In this document: piece by piece, positions 1-9,033 of the stretch
How the letters are laid out: each line of letters opens with the position of its first letter
Numbering within the stretch: the first letter of the stretch is position 1
Assembly (NCBI GenBank): GCA_963849605.1
Contig: CAWKHX010000015.1
Coordinates: 1,116,001-1,180,000 of the forward strand
Direction: 5' to 3'
DNA length: 64,000 bases
DNA from: DASPHG01 sp963849605
Lineage (GTDB): Bacteria > Actinomycetota > Thermoleophilia > Solirubrobacterales > Thermoleophilaceae
The notes under the pieces: model-generated
The model's database searches: none
Told to the model about the DNA's origin: nothing
The model's input: only the letters and a program-made list of their open reading frames with translations
Position numbers and translations under genes: made by a program

Positions 1-243
1 CGCGGAGCCGGCGCCCCGCTGCTCCTCGGCGCCGCCGGCGTCCTGCTCGTGGTCGTTGTTCCGCTGGTCTACGTCCTGTTCCCGGTCGAGAACCGCAACG
101 GGTTCAACCCGGCGTACGCCGCCGAGAACATCGAGGCCCACTGGATCACGGTCGCGGCGTGGGTCCTGCTGGCGGTCGCGCTCTGGCGGATCCTCAGTAC
201 GGCCAGTCGCCGGAGCGCAGGCGCAGGACGATCAGAACCTTGA
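1..243 (+). CDS. C-terminal end of a polytopic membrane protein (partial)
   Basis: The frame is already open at base 1 and stops with TGA at 241-243, so only the last 80 residues are visible. Two hydrophobic segments (about residues 7-27 and 50-66) flank a polar stretch containing NGFNPAYAAENIEAHW. That arrangement resembles the C-terminus of large actinobacterial GT-C/arabinofuranosyltransferase-type membrane proteins, but this is a weak inference. The end overlaps the convergent methyltransferase gene by 50 bp. The neighbouring glycosyltransferases fit an envelope role. The family cannot be fixed from the visible tail. Confidence 0.5.
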   Translation, partial: RGAGAPLLLGAAGVLLVVVVPLVYVLFPVENRNGFNPAYAAENIEAHWITVAAWVLLAVALWRILSTASRRSAGAGRSEP

Positions 244-907
244 TCACCACGTTGCGGGCGAACCACGGGAGCTGGGCGGCCTGCCGCAGGGCGTTCCGCA
301 GGCGCGCGGCACCGCCGAGGCGCTCGCGCCTGTATTCGGCGAGCGAGCCGGTCCGGCCCACGTAGCGGAACTCGCCGCTGGCAACGAGCAGGCGCGCGAT
401 CGCGAGCGTGACTCCGATCGAGGAGAAGGAGTCGTGGATCAGCATCCGGCCGTCCGCCCGAACGCGGGCGCCCCAACGGGCGAGGTCGTCGCGCGCCGGC
501 CCGTAGCGGTGCGCGCCGTCCACATAGAGCAGATCGACCTCGCCGGGGACCTCCGCGAGCGCGTCCTGTGACGGAAGCCGGACGTGCCGCACGCTGCCCG
601 TTACGCCGGCACGCTCGATGTTGGCGCGGAACGCGGCGTTGTCGCGCTCGCCTTCCTCAACCGTGCCCTCGATCTGCTGCGGACCGCGGTCGTTTCCGGC
701 GTGCGGGTCGATCGCGATCACCTGCGAGCCGGACGGCGAGGCCATCGCAAGCACGATCGCCGACCGGCCTCGGTAGCTGCCGATCTCGACGACGCGCCCG
801 CCAGGGCCGAGCTCGCTCGCGCGCTCCCACAGCTTCGTGGCCTGGGCGGGCGTGAGCCAGCCCTCGACGTCAGCGACCGCGGCAAGGGCATCGTTGACGT
901 CGGCCAT
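194..907 (-). CDS. class I SAM-dependent methyltransferase
   Basis: A 237-residue protein of the Methyltransf_24 type. The SAM-binding glycine motif VVEIGSYRGRS lies at about residues 39-49, followed by the acidic IAIDPHAGND strand and LLYVDGAHRYG, where the acidic residue ending strand 4 is visible. The start ATG at 907 overlaps the stop of the upstream glycosyltransferase (TGATG), so the two are translationally coupled. That coupling suggests it methylates a sugar or a glycan precursor; the substrate cannot be read from the sequence. A longer in-frame extension upstream is only the antisense-open glycosyltransferase region, and the coupled ATG is preferred. Confidence 0.85.
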   Translation of the reverse strand: MADVNDALAAVADVEGWLTPAQATKLWERASELGPGGRVVEIGSYRGRSAIVLAMASPSGSQVIAIDPHAGNDRGPQQIEGTVEEGERDNAAFRANIERAGVTGSVRHVRLPSQDALAEVPGEVDLLYVDGAHRYGPARDDLARWGARVRADGRMLIHDSFSSIGVTLAIARLLVASGEFRYVGRTGSLAEYRRERLGGAARLRNALRQAAQLPWFARNVVIKVLIVLRLRSGDWPY

Positions 908-1863
908 CAGTCGCGCACAGGGGCGCTGCGGACGACCTCGTCCGTGACGTACAGCGGCCGGCGGAGTGCCTCCTCGTGCACGCGTGCCATGTAGCGCCCG
1001 AGGATGCCGACGCTGATCAGCTGCACGCCGCCGAGGAACAGGAGCGTCACGAGAATCCAGACGGAGATGCTCGCATTGACCACGCCGAAGACAGCGAGGA
1101 GGGCGAGCACAAGCGCACCCGCGGCGCTCAGCGCCGCCACGAACAGGCCGAAGAACGTCGCGAGGCCGAGCGGGACGTCGGAGAACGACGCGAACGCCTC
1201 TGCCGCGAGCCGGAGCAGGTCTGGATACGACGCGCCGCGGCCGGAGCGCCGCCCGGCGCGCCGATAGTCGATCGGCATCTGGTCGTACCCCACCCACGCG
1301 ACCATCCCGCGCAGGAAGCGGCGGCGCTCGGGCATCTCTCGGATGGTGTCCACGACGCGGCGTGACATCAGCCGGAAATCGCCCGCCTGCCCCTGATACG
1401 GCACGCGCGCAAGACGGCGCATCAGCGCGTAGAAGCCGGTGGCGAGAAAGCGCTTGACGCGGCTCTCGTCGGAGCCGATCCGCCGCGCATACACGACGTC
1501 CGCGCCCGCGCGTGCGTTCGCGAGCATGTCCGGAATCAGCTCGGGCGGGTCCTGGAGGTCGGCGTGCATGAGCACGACGAAGTCGCCCGACGCATGGTCG
1601 AGGCCCGCCGACATCGCGATCTCCATGCCGAAGTTGCGTGACAGGCGCACGAGCACGATGCCGGGCTCGGTGCGTGCCCAGCCCGCGACCAGCTCGGCGG
1701 ATCCGTCCGTCGAGCCGTCGTCGACGAACACCAGCTCGCTGTCGCCGTCGAGTCCCGCGAGCGCCTCGCGGAGCCGTTCGCGGAGGTGCGGCAGCGAGTC
1801 GGCCTCGTCGAGAACGGGGATCACGACCGACAGGGCGGCGCGGGACGGCTGGTCCGCTGACAC
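907..1863 (-). CDS. GT2 family glycosyltransferase with two C-terminal membrane helices
   Basis: A 318-residue GT-A-fold glycosyltransferase. The N-terminus has SVVIPVLDEADSL, then VFVDDGSTDGS (nucleotide binding) and MHADLQDPPE (DXD-like region). Two hydrophobic hairpin helices follow near residues 230-260 and 268-292. This is the DPM1/GtrB/ArnC architecture, which transfers a hexose from a nucleotide sugar to polyprenyl phosphate at the inner face of the membrane. The GT-C-like YfhO genes next door are a plausible user of such lipid-linked sugars, which fits known YfhO-GtrB type partnerships. The specific sugar is unknown. Confidence 0.85.
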   Translation of the reverse strand: MSADQPSRAALSVVIPVLDEADSLPHLRERLREALAGLDGDSELVFVDDGSTDGSAELVAGWARTEPGIVLVRLSRNFGMEIAMSAGLDHASGDFVVLMHADLQDPPELIPDMLANARAGADVVYARRIGSDESRVKRFLATGFYALMRRLARVPYQGQAGDFRLMSRRVVDTIREMPERRRFLRGMVAWVGYDQMPIDYRRAGRRSGRGASYPDLLRLAAEAFASFSDVPLGLATFFGLFVAALSAAGALVLALLAVFGVVNASISVWILVTLLFLGGVQLISVGILGRYMARVHEEALRRPLYVTDEVVRSAPVRD

Positions 1864-1888
1864 TCGGGCAAACTAGCGCAGCGTTCGT

Positions 1889-4292
1889 ATGCTGCCGCGC
1901 GTGACCTCCGGCGCTCGCCCGGCGGCCCTGGCCGCTCTCCTGTACGGGCTGCTCGCGCTCGCGTTCGTCTCGCCCGCGCTAGTTCCCGGCAAGGAGCTCT
2001 CGGGCGCCGACTACCGCTGGCGTGCCGCGCCCTGGGAGGCGGTGACGCCGGACGATCCGCAATTCCACGGCGGCAACATCGAGCTGGCGGACCAGGCGAA
2101 CCAGTTCCTGCCCTTCACGCGCTTCGCGCGCGAGCGGTTGCCGGACGCGCCGCTGTGGAACCCGCACCAGATGCTCGGCCGTCCGTTTGTCGGCAACGCC
2201 CAGTCGGCGATCTTCTCGCCGTTCACCGCACCCGCGTACGTGCTCCCGGTCAATCGCTCACTCGCGCTCATCGCGGCGCTGAAGTTGTTCGTCGCGGCGT
2301 TCGGGACATTTCTCCTCGCGCGTGCGCTCGCGATGAGGTTCGCGGGCGCGTTCCTCGCCGGTTGCGTGTTCGCGTTCGCCATGTACTTCATCGTCTGGCT
2401 CGCGTGGCCGTTAGGAAGCGTGTTCGCCTGGCTGCCCTGGCTTCTCCTGACCACCGAGCTCGTCCTGCGCCGCCCTGGGCCGCTCAGTGTCGCCGGGTTG
2501 GCATCGGTCGTGGCGCTGCAGTTCGTCGCCGGCCATCCGGAATCGAGCTTCCATGTCCTGGCGGCCACGACGCTGTTTGGTGCGTGGCGGCTATGGCGTG
2601 CGGGGGGAGCATCGCGCCGACCGGCTGCGAGCCGCCGGTGCGTGGGCGGGCGCGCTGCTGCTCGGCGCGGTGGTCGCCGCCGCCGCCATCGTGCCCTTCG
2701 TCGAGCTGCTCGGGCACTCGGCCGACCTGGCCGAGCGGTCCGGCCGCGACCATCTCCAGGCCCTCGAGCCCAGATACCTCCTGTCGATCATCTTCACGGA
2801 CTACTGGGGCCGTTCGACCCAGGTGCCGCGCAGCGGGTTCACCGTCGACCACGCCTTCTACGTCGGCGCGCTGCCCGTGTTCCTGGCGCTGACGGCGCTC
2901 GTGCTGCGCCCATCGTCCGGGCGTCTGGCCGCGGCGGCTGCCGCCGGGCTCTCCGCGCTGATCGTCGTCGGCGCGTCCTCGAATCTGCTCGATTTCGTCG
3001 GGCTCGTCCCCGGGTTCGCGCACTCCCACAACACGCGCCTCGTGATCCTGTTCGCCTTCGCCGTCGCGCTGCTTGCGGGGTGGGGGCTGCACGACATGAT
3101 GGGCCGGCCGGATCGCCGGCGGCTCCAGATCGCGCTCGGGATTGCGGCCGCGCTCGTCGTCGTGCCGTTGGTGGCGGTGGCGGTGCGCGTGCCGATCGAC
3201 GGCAACCTGGGCCAGGCCTTTGCGATCGCCTGGGGGTTCGAGGACGCCCCGCAGCCCGAGCTGGGTGACGACCACGTCGCACTGACGCGGCTCGTCGCAC
3301 TGCTCGCGTGGGGTCTGTTGGCGAGCGCGGCGCTGGCGTTGATGGCCGCCCGCGCGCGCGGCCTGCTCAAGCCGGCCCTGTTCGCGGGCCTCGCGGTAGC
3401 GCTTGTGGTAGTCGATCTCTTCCGCGCCGGGATGGGATGGAACACGGCCATCGACGACGAGGCTGCGCGCCAGCCCGAGACGGGCGCGCTCAAGCAGCTC
3501 GCATCGACGCCGCCCGCGCGGTTCGCCGGGCTCTCGCCCGCGGACGGCGAGACGCCGGTCACGCCGAACGCAGCGATGGACTACGGGTTGTATGACGCAC
3601 GCGGCTACGACTTCCCGGTCGAGCTTCGCTACTGGCGCTTCTGGAAGCGCTACGTAGCCGCGAACCGCCCGTTCTGGCCGCTGACGGCGCTCGCGGCCTC
3701 GCATGAGCCCGCGCTGCGCGCGCTCAGCCTCGTCGGCGTCACCCGCCTCGTACAGGACCCCACCGACCCGCGCCTGCGCGCTCCCGGGCTCCGACTCGCG
3801 TACTCGGAGCCGGACGCGCGCGTGTACGAGAACACGGGTGCTCTGCCGCGCGCCTGGGTCGTGGGTCGACAAAGCCTGGCGTCGAGCCCCGAGCTCGCGT
3901 TGCGTGCGATCGGCGACTCCGACTTCGAGCCACGCCGGGTGGCCGTGGTCGAGCGCCGGGTCGAAGGCCTGGGCACCGGCGGAGGGGGCACGGCGCGGAT
4001 CGTCGACTACGAGCCCGAGCGCGTCGAGATCGACGCGGTCTCCCGCGGCACCGGCATGCTCGTTCTCAGCGACCTCTACTACCCGGGCTGGAAGGCGAGC
4101 GTCGACGGACACGACGTAGACATCGAGCGTGTCGACTACCTCCTCCGCGGCGTGCCGCTCGAGGACGGCGAGCACCACGTCGAGTTCCGGTATGAGCCGG
4201 CGAGTTGGCGGATGGGCTGGATCCTCAGCCTGGCCGGCCTGGTCGCGCTCGCGGCGCTGGCCGTCGTGGGGATTCGCCGACGGAGGCGGGGT
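1889..4292 (+). pseudogene. YfhO-like membrane glycosylation protein, module 1, frameshifted in a G run
   Basis: About 800 residues of a YfhO-family (PF09586-like) polytopic membrane protein. The N-terminal part reads from the start codon at 1889 through the conserved WNPHQMLGRPF and GHPESSFH motifs. The frame is lost at the G6 run at 2602-2607. One base fewer restores a continuous protein (AGGEHRADRL) that runs through FTDYWGR, SHNTR and the C-terminal YPGWKASVDG domain and ends in a final helix plus RRRRR. Family members act as membrane glycosyltransferases, for example in teichoic acid glycosylation. It is a divergent paralogue of the next module, lying in tandem. It may be a real frameshift or a base-call error. 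Confidence 0.75.
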
Positions 4293-6725
4293 GTGAAGCG
4301 GCCGGTCGCCTTCGCGGCGCTCGTGTACGCGCTGCTCGCACTCGCGTTCGTCTCGCCCGCGCTGATGCCGGGCAAGGTGCTCTCGAACTCGGACTCCTAC
4401 TGGTACCAGCCGCCCTGGGTCGACGTTCGCCCCGCGGGATACGAGCGGCCGGCGAACCCCGAGATCGACGACATCCCCGCGCAGATGCAGACGTTCCAGC
4501 GGTACACGCGCGAGCGGCTGCCGGACATCCCGCTCTGGAACCCGCACATCATGAGCGGGCGCCCGTTCCTGGCCAACGCGCAGTCCGCGATCTTCTCGCC
4601 CTACAGCCTGCCGACGTACGTCGTTCCGTATTACGACTCGCTCGCGTGGGTCGCGGCGCTCAAGATCTTCCTCGCGGCGTTCGGGACGTTCCTGCTCGCG
4701 CGGCGGCTGCGGATCGGCGATCCGGGCGCGCTGCTCGCGGGCGTCGTGTACGGCTTCAGCCTCTGGCTCGTCACGTGGCTGGCCTATCCGCACGCGAGCG
4801 TGTGGACATTCATCCCGTGGTTGCTCTTCCTGACTGACAGGCTGGTCGAACGGCCGACCGGCCGCCGTGTCGCGGCGCTCGGCGGGGTTACGGCCGTCCA
4901 GTTCCTGTGCGGCCACCCGGAGTCGAGCTTCCACGCAGTCGTCTTCACGCTCGCCTTCTTCGGGTTCCGGTTCGGCCAGCGGGTGCGCGCCGGTGATCTC
5001 GCCGGCAGAGCGAGAACGGTGCTCTCGTTCGTGGGTGCGCTTGCGCTCGGGGCTGCGATCGCGGCGGCGACGCTGATCCCGTTCATGGAGCTCGTGCTGC
5101 GCTCGGCCGACCTCGACGCGCGCGCGGGAACGGGCGACGACGCCCACGCCGGCGCGCGGACGCTGCTCTCGTTCACGCTGTGGGACTACTGGGGCAGGCC
5201 GACTCAGACCCCGATCGAGCTCTTCCTGCTGGCCCGCGCCTATTACGTCGGTGCACTGACGCTCCTGCTCGCGCTGGCGGCTCTGCTCTTCCGCCCAACG
5301 GCCACGCGTGTGGCCACGGCGCTGTTCGGCGCCTTCTGGCTCGCCGTCGTGTTTGGCGTCGCGCCCGTGTTTCAGCTCGTCACCGCGCTGCCCGGATTCA
5401 GCAGCGGCCACAACACCCGGCTCGCCGTCGGCTTCGTGCTGGCGCTGGCGCTGCTCGCCGGATGGGGCTTGCGCGAGATGCTCGAACGGCGGCTGCCGCC
5501 TGCACGCGGCCGTCTGTTGCTCGCGGCCGGCGCGGTGCTGCTCGTGGCGCCCGTCGTGTGGTTCGTCGCGGCGGGCAAGTCGTCGACGGGGGCAATCGGC
5601 GACGCGCTCCGCGTCGTGTTCCTGTTCGACGATCCGCCGCCCCTCGGCGCTCCCGACGCGCGCGACGTCGTGCGGCTGGCCGCCCTCTTCGGCTGGCTTC
5701 TCGTGTGCGGCGCGGCGCTCGTCCTGCTCGCCCTGCGCCTGACCGGCCGGATACGCGCAACGCCGTTCGCGGTGGCGGCCGTGCTGCTCGTGACCCTCGA
5801 CCTGTTCAGAGCGGGGATGGGGTATCACCCCGCGATCGACAGCGAGCGGGCGACGCAGCCCGCCACGGGCGCGATCCGTTACCTCGAGACGCGCGATCCG
5901 GCGCGGTTCGTGACGGCGGGCACGGTGCCGCAGAACGTGATCCCGATGCGCTTCGATCTCTATGAGGCGCGGGGCTACGACCTTCCCATCGAGAAGCGCT
6001 ACGACAGGCTGTGGCGCCGGTACCTGTCGCCCGAACTGCCGTCCCTCGCGGGCCTGTTGGGCGCGATCCCGCTGTCGCTGCCGACGGTCACGCCGGATCG
6101 CCTGCGCGTGCTCAGCCTGCTCGGCGTAAGGGACGTCATGCAACCGCGTTTCGATCCCGAACTGGATGTCGAGGGCCTGACGCTCGCGTACTCCGGCCGC
6201 GACGCGCGCGTCTACTCGAACTCGGGGGCGCTGCCGCGGGCGTGGGTGGTGGGCGACCAGCGCGTTGTCGACGGCGAGGACGCCGCGCTCGACGCGGTTG
6301 GGGACGCCCGCTGGGACCCGCGCCGGGAGGCGATCGTCGAGGACCGGCTCGACGGCCTCGGCGGCGAGGGCGGCTCCGCGCGGCTCGAGTCGTACGAACC
6401 CGAGCGCGTCGTGATCGACGCCGACTCGCGCGGCCCCGGGCTGCTCGTGCTGAGCGACCTGCACTACCCGGGATGGAAGGCCGAGGTCGACGGCGAGGAG
6501 GTCGACATCGAGCGCGTCAACTACATGATGCGCGGCGTCCCGCTCCCGCCCGGCAGCCATCGCGTCGAATTCGAATACGAGCCGCTCAGCTGGCGGATCG
6601 GGTGGATCCTCAGCCTCATCGGCCTCGTTGTATTCGCGCTGCTTCTCGTCTCAGGCAGGCAGTGGCGGCGGCTCGCCGATCGCGTACCGACTCCGCATCG
6701 AGACGGCGATCACGCACGCGGCTAG
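4293..6725 (+). CDS. YfhO-like membrane glycosylation protein, module 2
   Basis: About 810 residues, read from GTG at 4293 (VKRPVAFAALVYALL). It is colinear with module 1: WNPHIMSGRPF, GHPESSFH, LWDYWGRPTQ, GHNTRLAVG, YPGWKAEVDG and a last transmembrane segment. In the given sequence it is fused in frame to module 1 with no stop between them. However, GTGTGA at 4291-4296 gives a GTGA stop/start overlap if one G is removed from the G4 run just upstream, so two coupled genes are more likely than one 1,600-residue protein. The role is inferred to be transfer of lipid-linked sugars outside the membrane. Its 3' end overlaps the convergent gene by 75 bp. Confidence 0.8.
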   Translation: MKRPVAFAALVYALLALAFVSPALMPGKVLSNSDSYWYQPPWVDVRPAGYERPANPEIDDIPAQMQTFQRYTRERLPDIPLWNPHIMSGRPFLANAQSAIFSPYSLPTYVVPYYDSLAWVAALKIFLAAFGTFLLARRLRIGDPGALLAGVVYGFSLWLVTWLAYPHASVWTFIPWLLFLTDRLVERPTGRRVAALGGVTAVQFLCGHPESSFHAVVFTLAFFGFRFGQRVRAGDLAGRARTVLSFVGALALGAAIAAATLIPFMELVLRSADLDARAGTGDDAHAGARTLLSFTLWDYWGRPTQTPIELFLLARAYYVGALTLLLALAALLFRPTATRVATALFGAFWLAVVFGVAPVFQLVTALPGFSSGHNTRLAVGFVLALALLAGWGLREMLERRLPPARGRLLLAAGAVLLVAPVVWFVAAGKSSTGAIGDALRVVFLFDDPPPLGAPDARDVVRLAALFGWLLVCGAALVLLALRLTGRIRATPFAVAAVLLVTLDLFRAGMGYHPAIDSERATQPATGAIRYLETRDPARFVTAGTVPQNVIPMRFDLYEARGYDLPIEKRYDRLWRRYLSPELPSLAGLLGAIPLSLPTVTPDRLRVLSLLGVRDVMQPRFDPELDVEGLTLAYSGRDARVYSNSGALPRAWVVGDQRVVDGEDAALDAVGDARWDPRREAIVEDRLDGLGGEGGSARLESYEPERVVIDADSRGPGLLVLSDLHYPGWKAEVDGEEVDIERVNYMMRGVPLPPGSHRVEFEYEPLSWRIGWILSLIGLVVFALLLVSGRQWRRLADRVPTPHRDGDHARG

Positions 6726-9023
6726 GACCGCCTGGACCGCGAGCAGCGCCAGCGCCACCTCGGTCAGGTGCGCGCCGATGCCGACGACCAGAAGCGGCTC
6801 AACGAGCGCGGCCACGCCGAGCAGCCAGAGGAAGCGCGAGTGTCCGAGCGCAAGCAGGTACTGCACGCTCAGGTACGCGCACGCGAGCAGTGCCATCGCG
6901 AGCCCGAGCCATGGCAGCGCGCCGGACGCCTCGGTGAACTCATCGCCGAAGACGGTCGAGAGGAGCGGCTCCGCCGCGACCGCGTAAAGAAGCACCATCG
7001 GCGTCGCAAAGATCGCGATCAGCACGAGCGTTCTGATGAGGACGGGACGCGCGTCCTCACCCTGCCGGCTGCGACGGGCCGCCTCCGGCAGCAGGTACAG
7101 ACCGAGCCCGATCGCAACCCAGATGATCGCCTTCGCCGCGACCGCGGCGGCCGCCCAGGACCCGGCCGCGTCGTCGGGCGCCTCGTGCTTGATGACGATC
7201 ACGTGGATCTCCTGGAGGATGAACAGCAGTAGGAGCCCGGTCGCGGGCGCCCACGTGCGCGCGATCAGATCGCGCAGCCAGCGCGCCGGGGCGGCCACCG
7301 CCGCTGCGCCGCGAGCGAGTTGCGCCCTGAGCGGGAATATGAGCGCGAGACTGACAGCCGCGACGGAGGCGGCCGTGCCGAGGAACACGCCGGTCACGCC
7401 TGCCCCGATGGCGTAGAACAGGAGACCGAACACGAGCCGCGCGGCGCCTTCGCCGATCAGGCTGAACCCAACGACCCGGTAGCGCTGGAAGCCCTGGAGC
7501 GCACCGCGCTCGACGGACAGGAGCAGCCAGAGGCAGCCGGTCGGCAGCGCCGCAGCTGCGGCCCATTCCGCGTCGACCCCGATCGCCGCGGCAATCAAGT
7601 CGCGCGCGAGGAAGCCGATCGCGGTGACGGCGACGGCGAACGCGAGCAACTGACGTAACGCTCGGACCACGCCGGCGCCGGGGTTGGGGTCGCCCGCCGC
7701 GATCCCGCGGCTCACCTCCCGGGCAACCGAGATCTGAAGAGCGGAGCCGGGGACCTGAAGGATGATGAAGGTCGAGATGAGCGCGCCGAGCGTGCCGTAC
7801 CCGGACGCTCCGAGCAGCCGCGCGAAGACGATCGTGAAGACGAGCGCGATCACGTTCCCCGCGATCACGGCGGCCGCGAGACCGGCCGCGCGACCGGTGT
7901 CGGAGGTCGCCAGACGCTCGCGCATCGCCGGCACCTCGGCCGCCGGCTCGCGCACCTCGTTCAAGAGGTCGAGCGTGCGCTCCGCGGTGCGGTCCCATGT
8001 GAACTCACGCGAGCGCGCGAGGGCCGCGCGGCCGAGACTCTCGCGGAGCTCGCCGTCGTCGACCAGGCGGCGGGTGTGAGCGGCGAGCTCGTCGACATCG
8101 TTCGCCAGCAACCCCGTGCGCCCGTCGACGACCGATTCCGGCAGCCCGCCCACAGCCATCGCGGCGGTGGGCGTCGCGCACGCCGCGGACTCGATCACGC
8201 TCAGGCACCAGCCCTCGGCCGACGACGCGGTGAGGTTCACCCACGCCCGCTGCATCAGCCGCAGCTTCGTCTCCTCGTCGACGAACCCGTGCAGGCGAAC
8301 GCGGTCTGACAGCCCGCGTCGTTCGATCTCGGCGACCAGCTCGCCGCGGTGGTCGCCCTCACCCGCGATCTCGAGCACGGCCTCCGGCACGGCCTCGAGC
8401 GCGTCGAGCAGGAGCTCGATCCGCTTGTAGCGCTTCAGCCGGCCGAGGTAGAGCAGCGTCGGCTCGGGCGCGCGCTCGCCCGGCTCGAAGGCCGCCTGCT
8501 CGACGCCGATGTAGTTGACGTCGATCCGCTCGAGCGGAATCCCATGCTCCGCGATCTTCTCCGCCTCCGCGTGCGACAGCGTCACGAACCGCGAGCCGCT
8601 GTAGAGCCACCGCAGCGGCGCGGTCTCGAGGAAGAACGCCGCGACCCGCCCGAAGCGGCCCATCTCCTGGCCGTAGTGCTCGCGGTGGACGTGGTGGATG
8701 AGGGTCAGCGACGGCGTGCGAAGCCAGAGCGGGCTGAGGAACGTGATCCCGTTGACGACCTCGAGGACGACGTCAGCGTCGGGCACGAGCCCGCGCCACT
8801 GCTTCCAGATCGCGCGCGGGAAGACCGTCGACCGGCCGCCCATCCGATGGATCGTCAGCGGCCCGATCCGCTCGACCGGCTCGGCCCCCGGGTACGACGA
8901 TGCGACCACCGTTACGCGGTGGCCCCACGCGACCCAACGGGAGATCTGGCCGAATAGGTTCGTACCGGTTCCCCCGCCCTGTGGATGAGTCCATTCGCGG
9001 TCCGTCAGGACGAGGATGTGCAC
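6651..9023 (-). CDS. fusion of GT4 glycosyltransferase and MOP-type polysaccharide flippase
   Basis: A 790-residue protein with two complete halves. Residues 1 to about 365 form a GT-B glycosyltransferase of family 4: an N-terminal GGTGTNLFGQISR loop, LLYLGRLKRYKRIELLL in the donor domain, and the SSAEGWCLSVIESAACATP nucleotide-sugar site. From about residue 385 onward there are some 12-14 hydrophobic helices of the polysaccharide-export (MOP/Wzx-like) flippase family, beginning RAAGLAAAVIAGNVIALVF. I chose GTG at 9023 because it gives MHILVLTDREW and clears the upstream stop at 9034; an ATG at 9059 is also in frame. A single chain that adds a sugar and flips the product is the obvious model, but it is inference. 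Confidence 0.85.
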   Translation of the reverse strand: MHILVLTDREWTHPQGGGTGTNLFGQISRWVAWGHRVTVVASSYPGAEPVERIGPLTIHRMGGRSTVFPRAIWKQWRGLVPDADVVLEVVNGITFLSPLWLRTPSLTLIHHVHREHYGQEMGRFGRVAAFFLETAPLRWLYSGSRFVTLSHAEAEKIAEHGIPLERIDVNYIGVEQAAFEPGERAPEPTLLYLGRLKRYKRIELLLDALEAVPEAVLEIAGEGDHRGELVAEIERRGLSDRVRLHGFVDEETKLRLMQRAWVNLTASSAEGWCLSVIESAACATPTAAMAVGGLPESVVDGRTGLLANDVDELAAHTRRLVDDGELRESLGRAALARSREFTWDRTAERTLDLLNEVREPAAEVPAMRERLATSDTGRAAGLAAAVIAGNVIALVFTIVFARLLGASGYGTLGALISTFIILQVPGSALQISVAREVSRGIAAGDPNPGAGVVRALRQLLAFAVAVTAIGFLARDLIAAAIGVDAEWAAAAALPTGCLWLLLSVERGALQGFQRYRVVGFSLIGEGAARLVFGLLFYAIGAGVTGVFLGTAASVAAVSLALIFPLRAQLARGAAAVAAPARWLRDLIARTWAPATGLLLLFILQEIHVIVIKHEAPDDAAGSWAAAAVAAKAIIWVAIGLGLYLLPEAARRSRQGEDARPVLIRTLVLIAIFATPMVLLYAVAAEPLLSTVFGDEFTEASGALPWLGLAMALLACAYLSVQYLLALGHSRFLWLLGVAALVEPLLVVGIGAHLTEVALALLAVQAVLAACVIAVSMRSRYAIGEPPPLPA

Positions 9024-9033
9024 TGGTTTCAGC

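Noticed and set aside
2484..6560. Very long open frame (over 1,300 codons) on the minus strand
   Set aside because: Its translation is Arg/Glu/Gln-rich low complexity and it is antisense to the clear YfhO proteins. It is open only because high GC removes stops.
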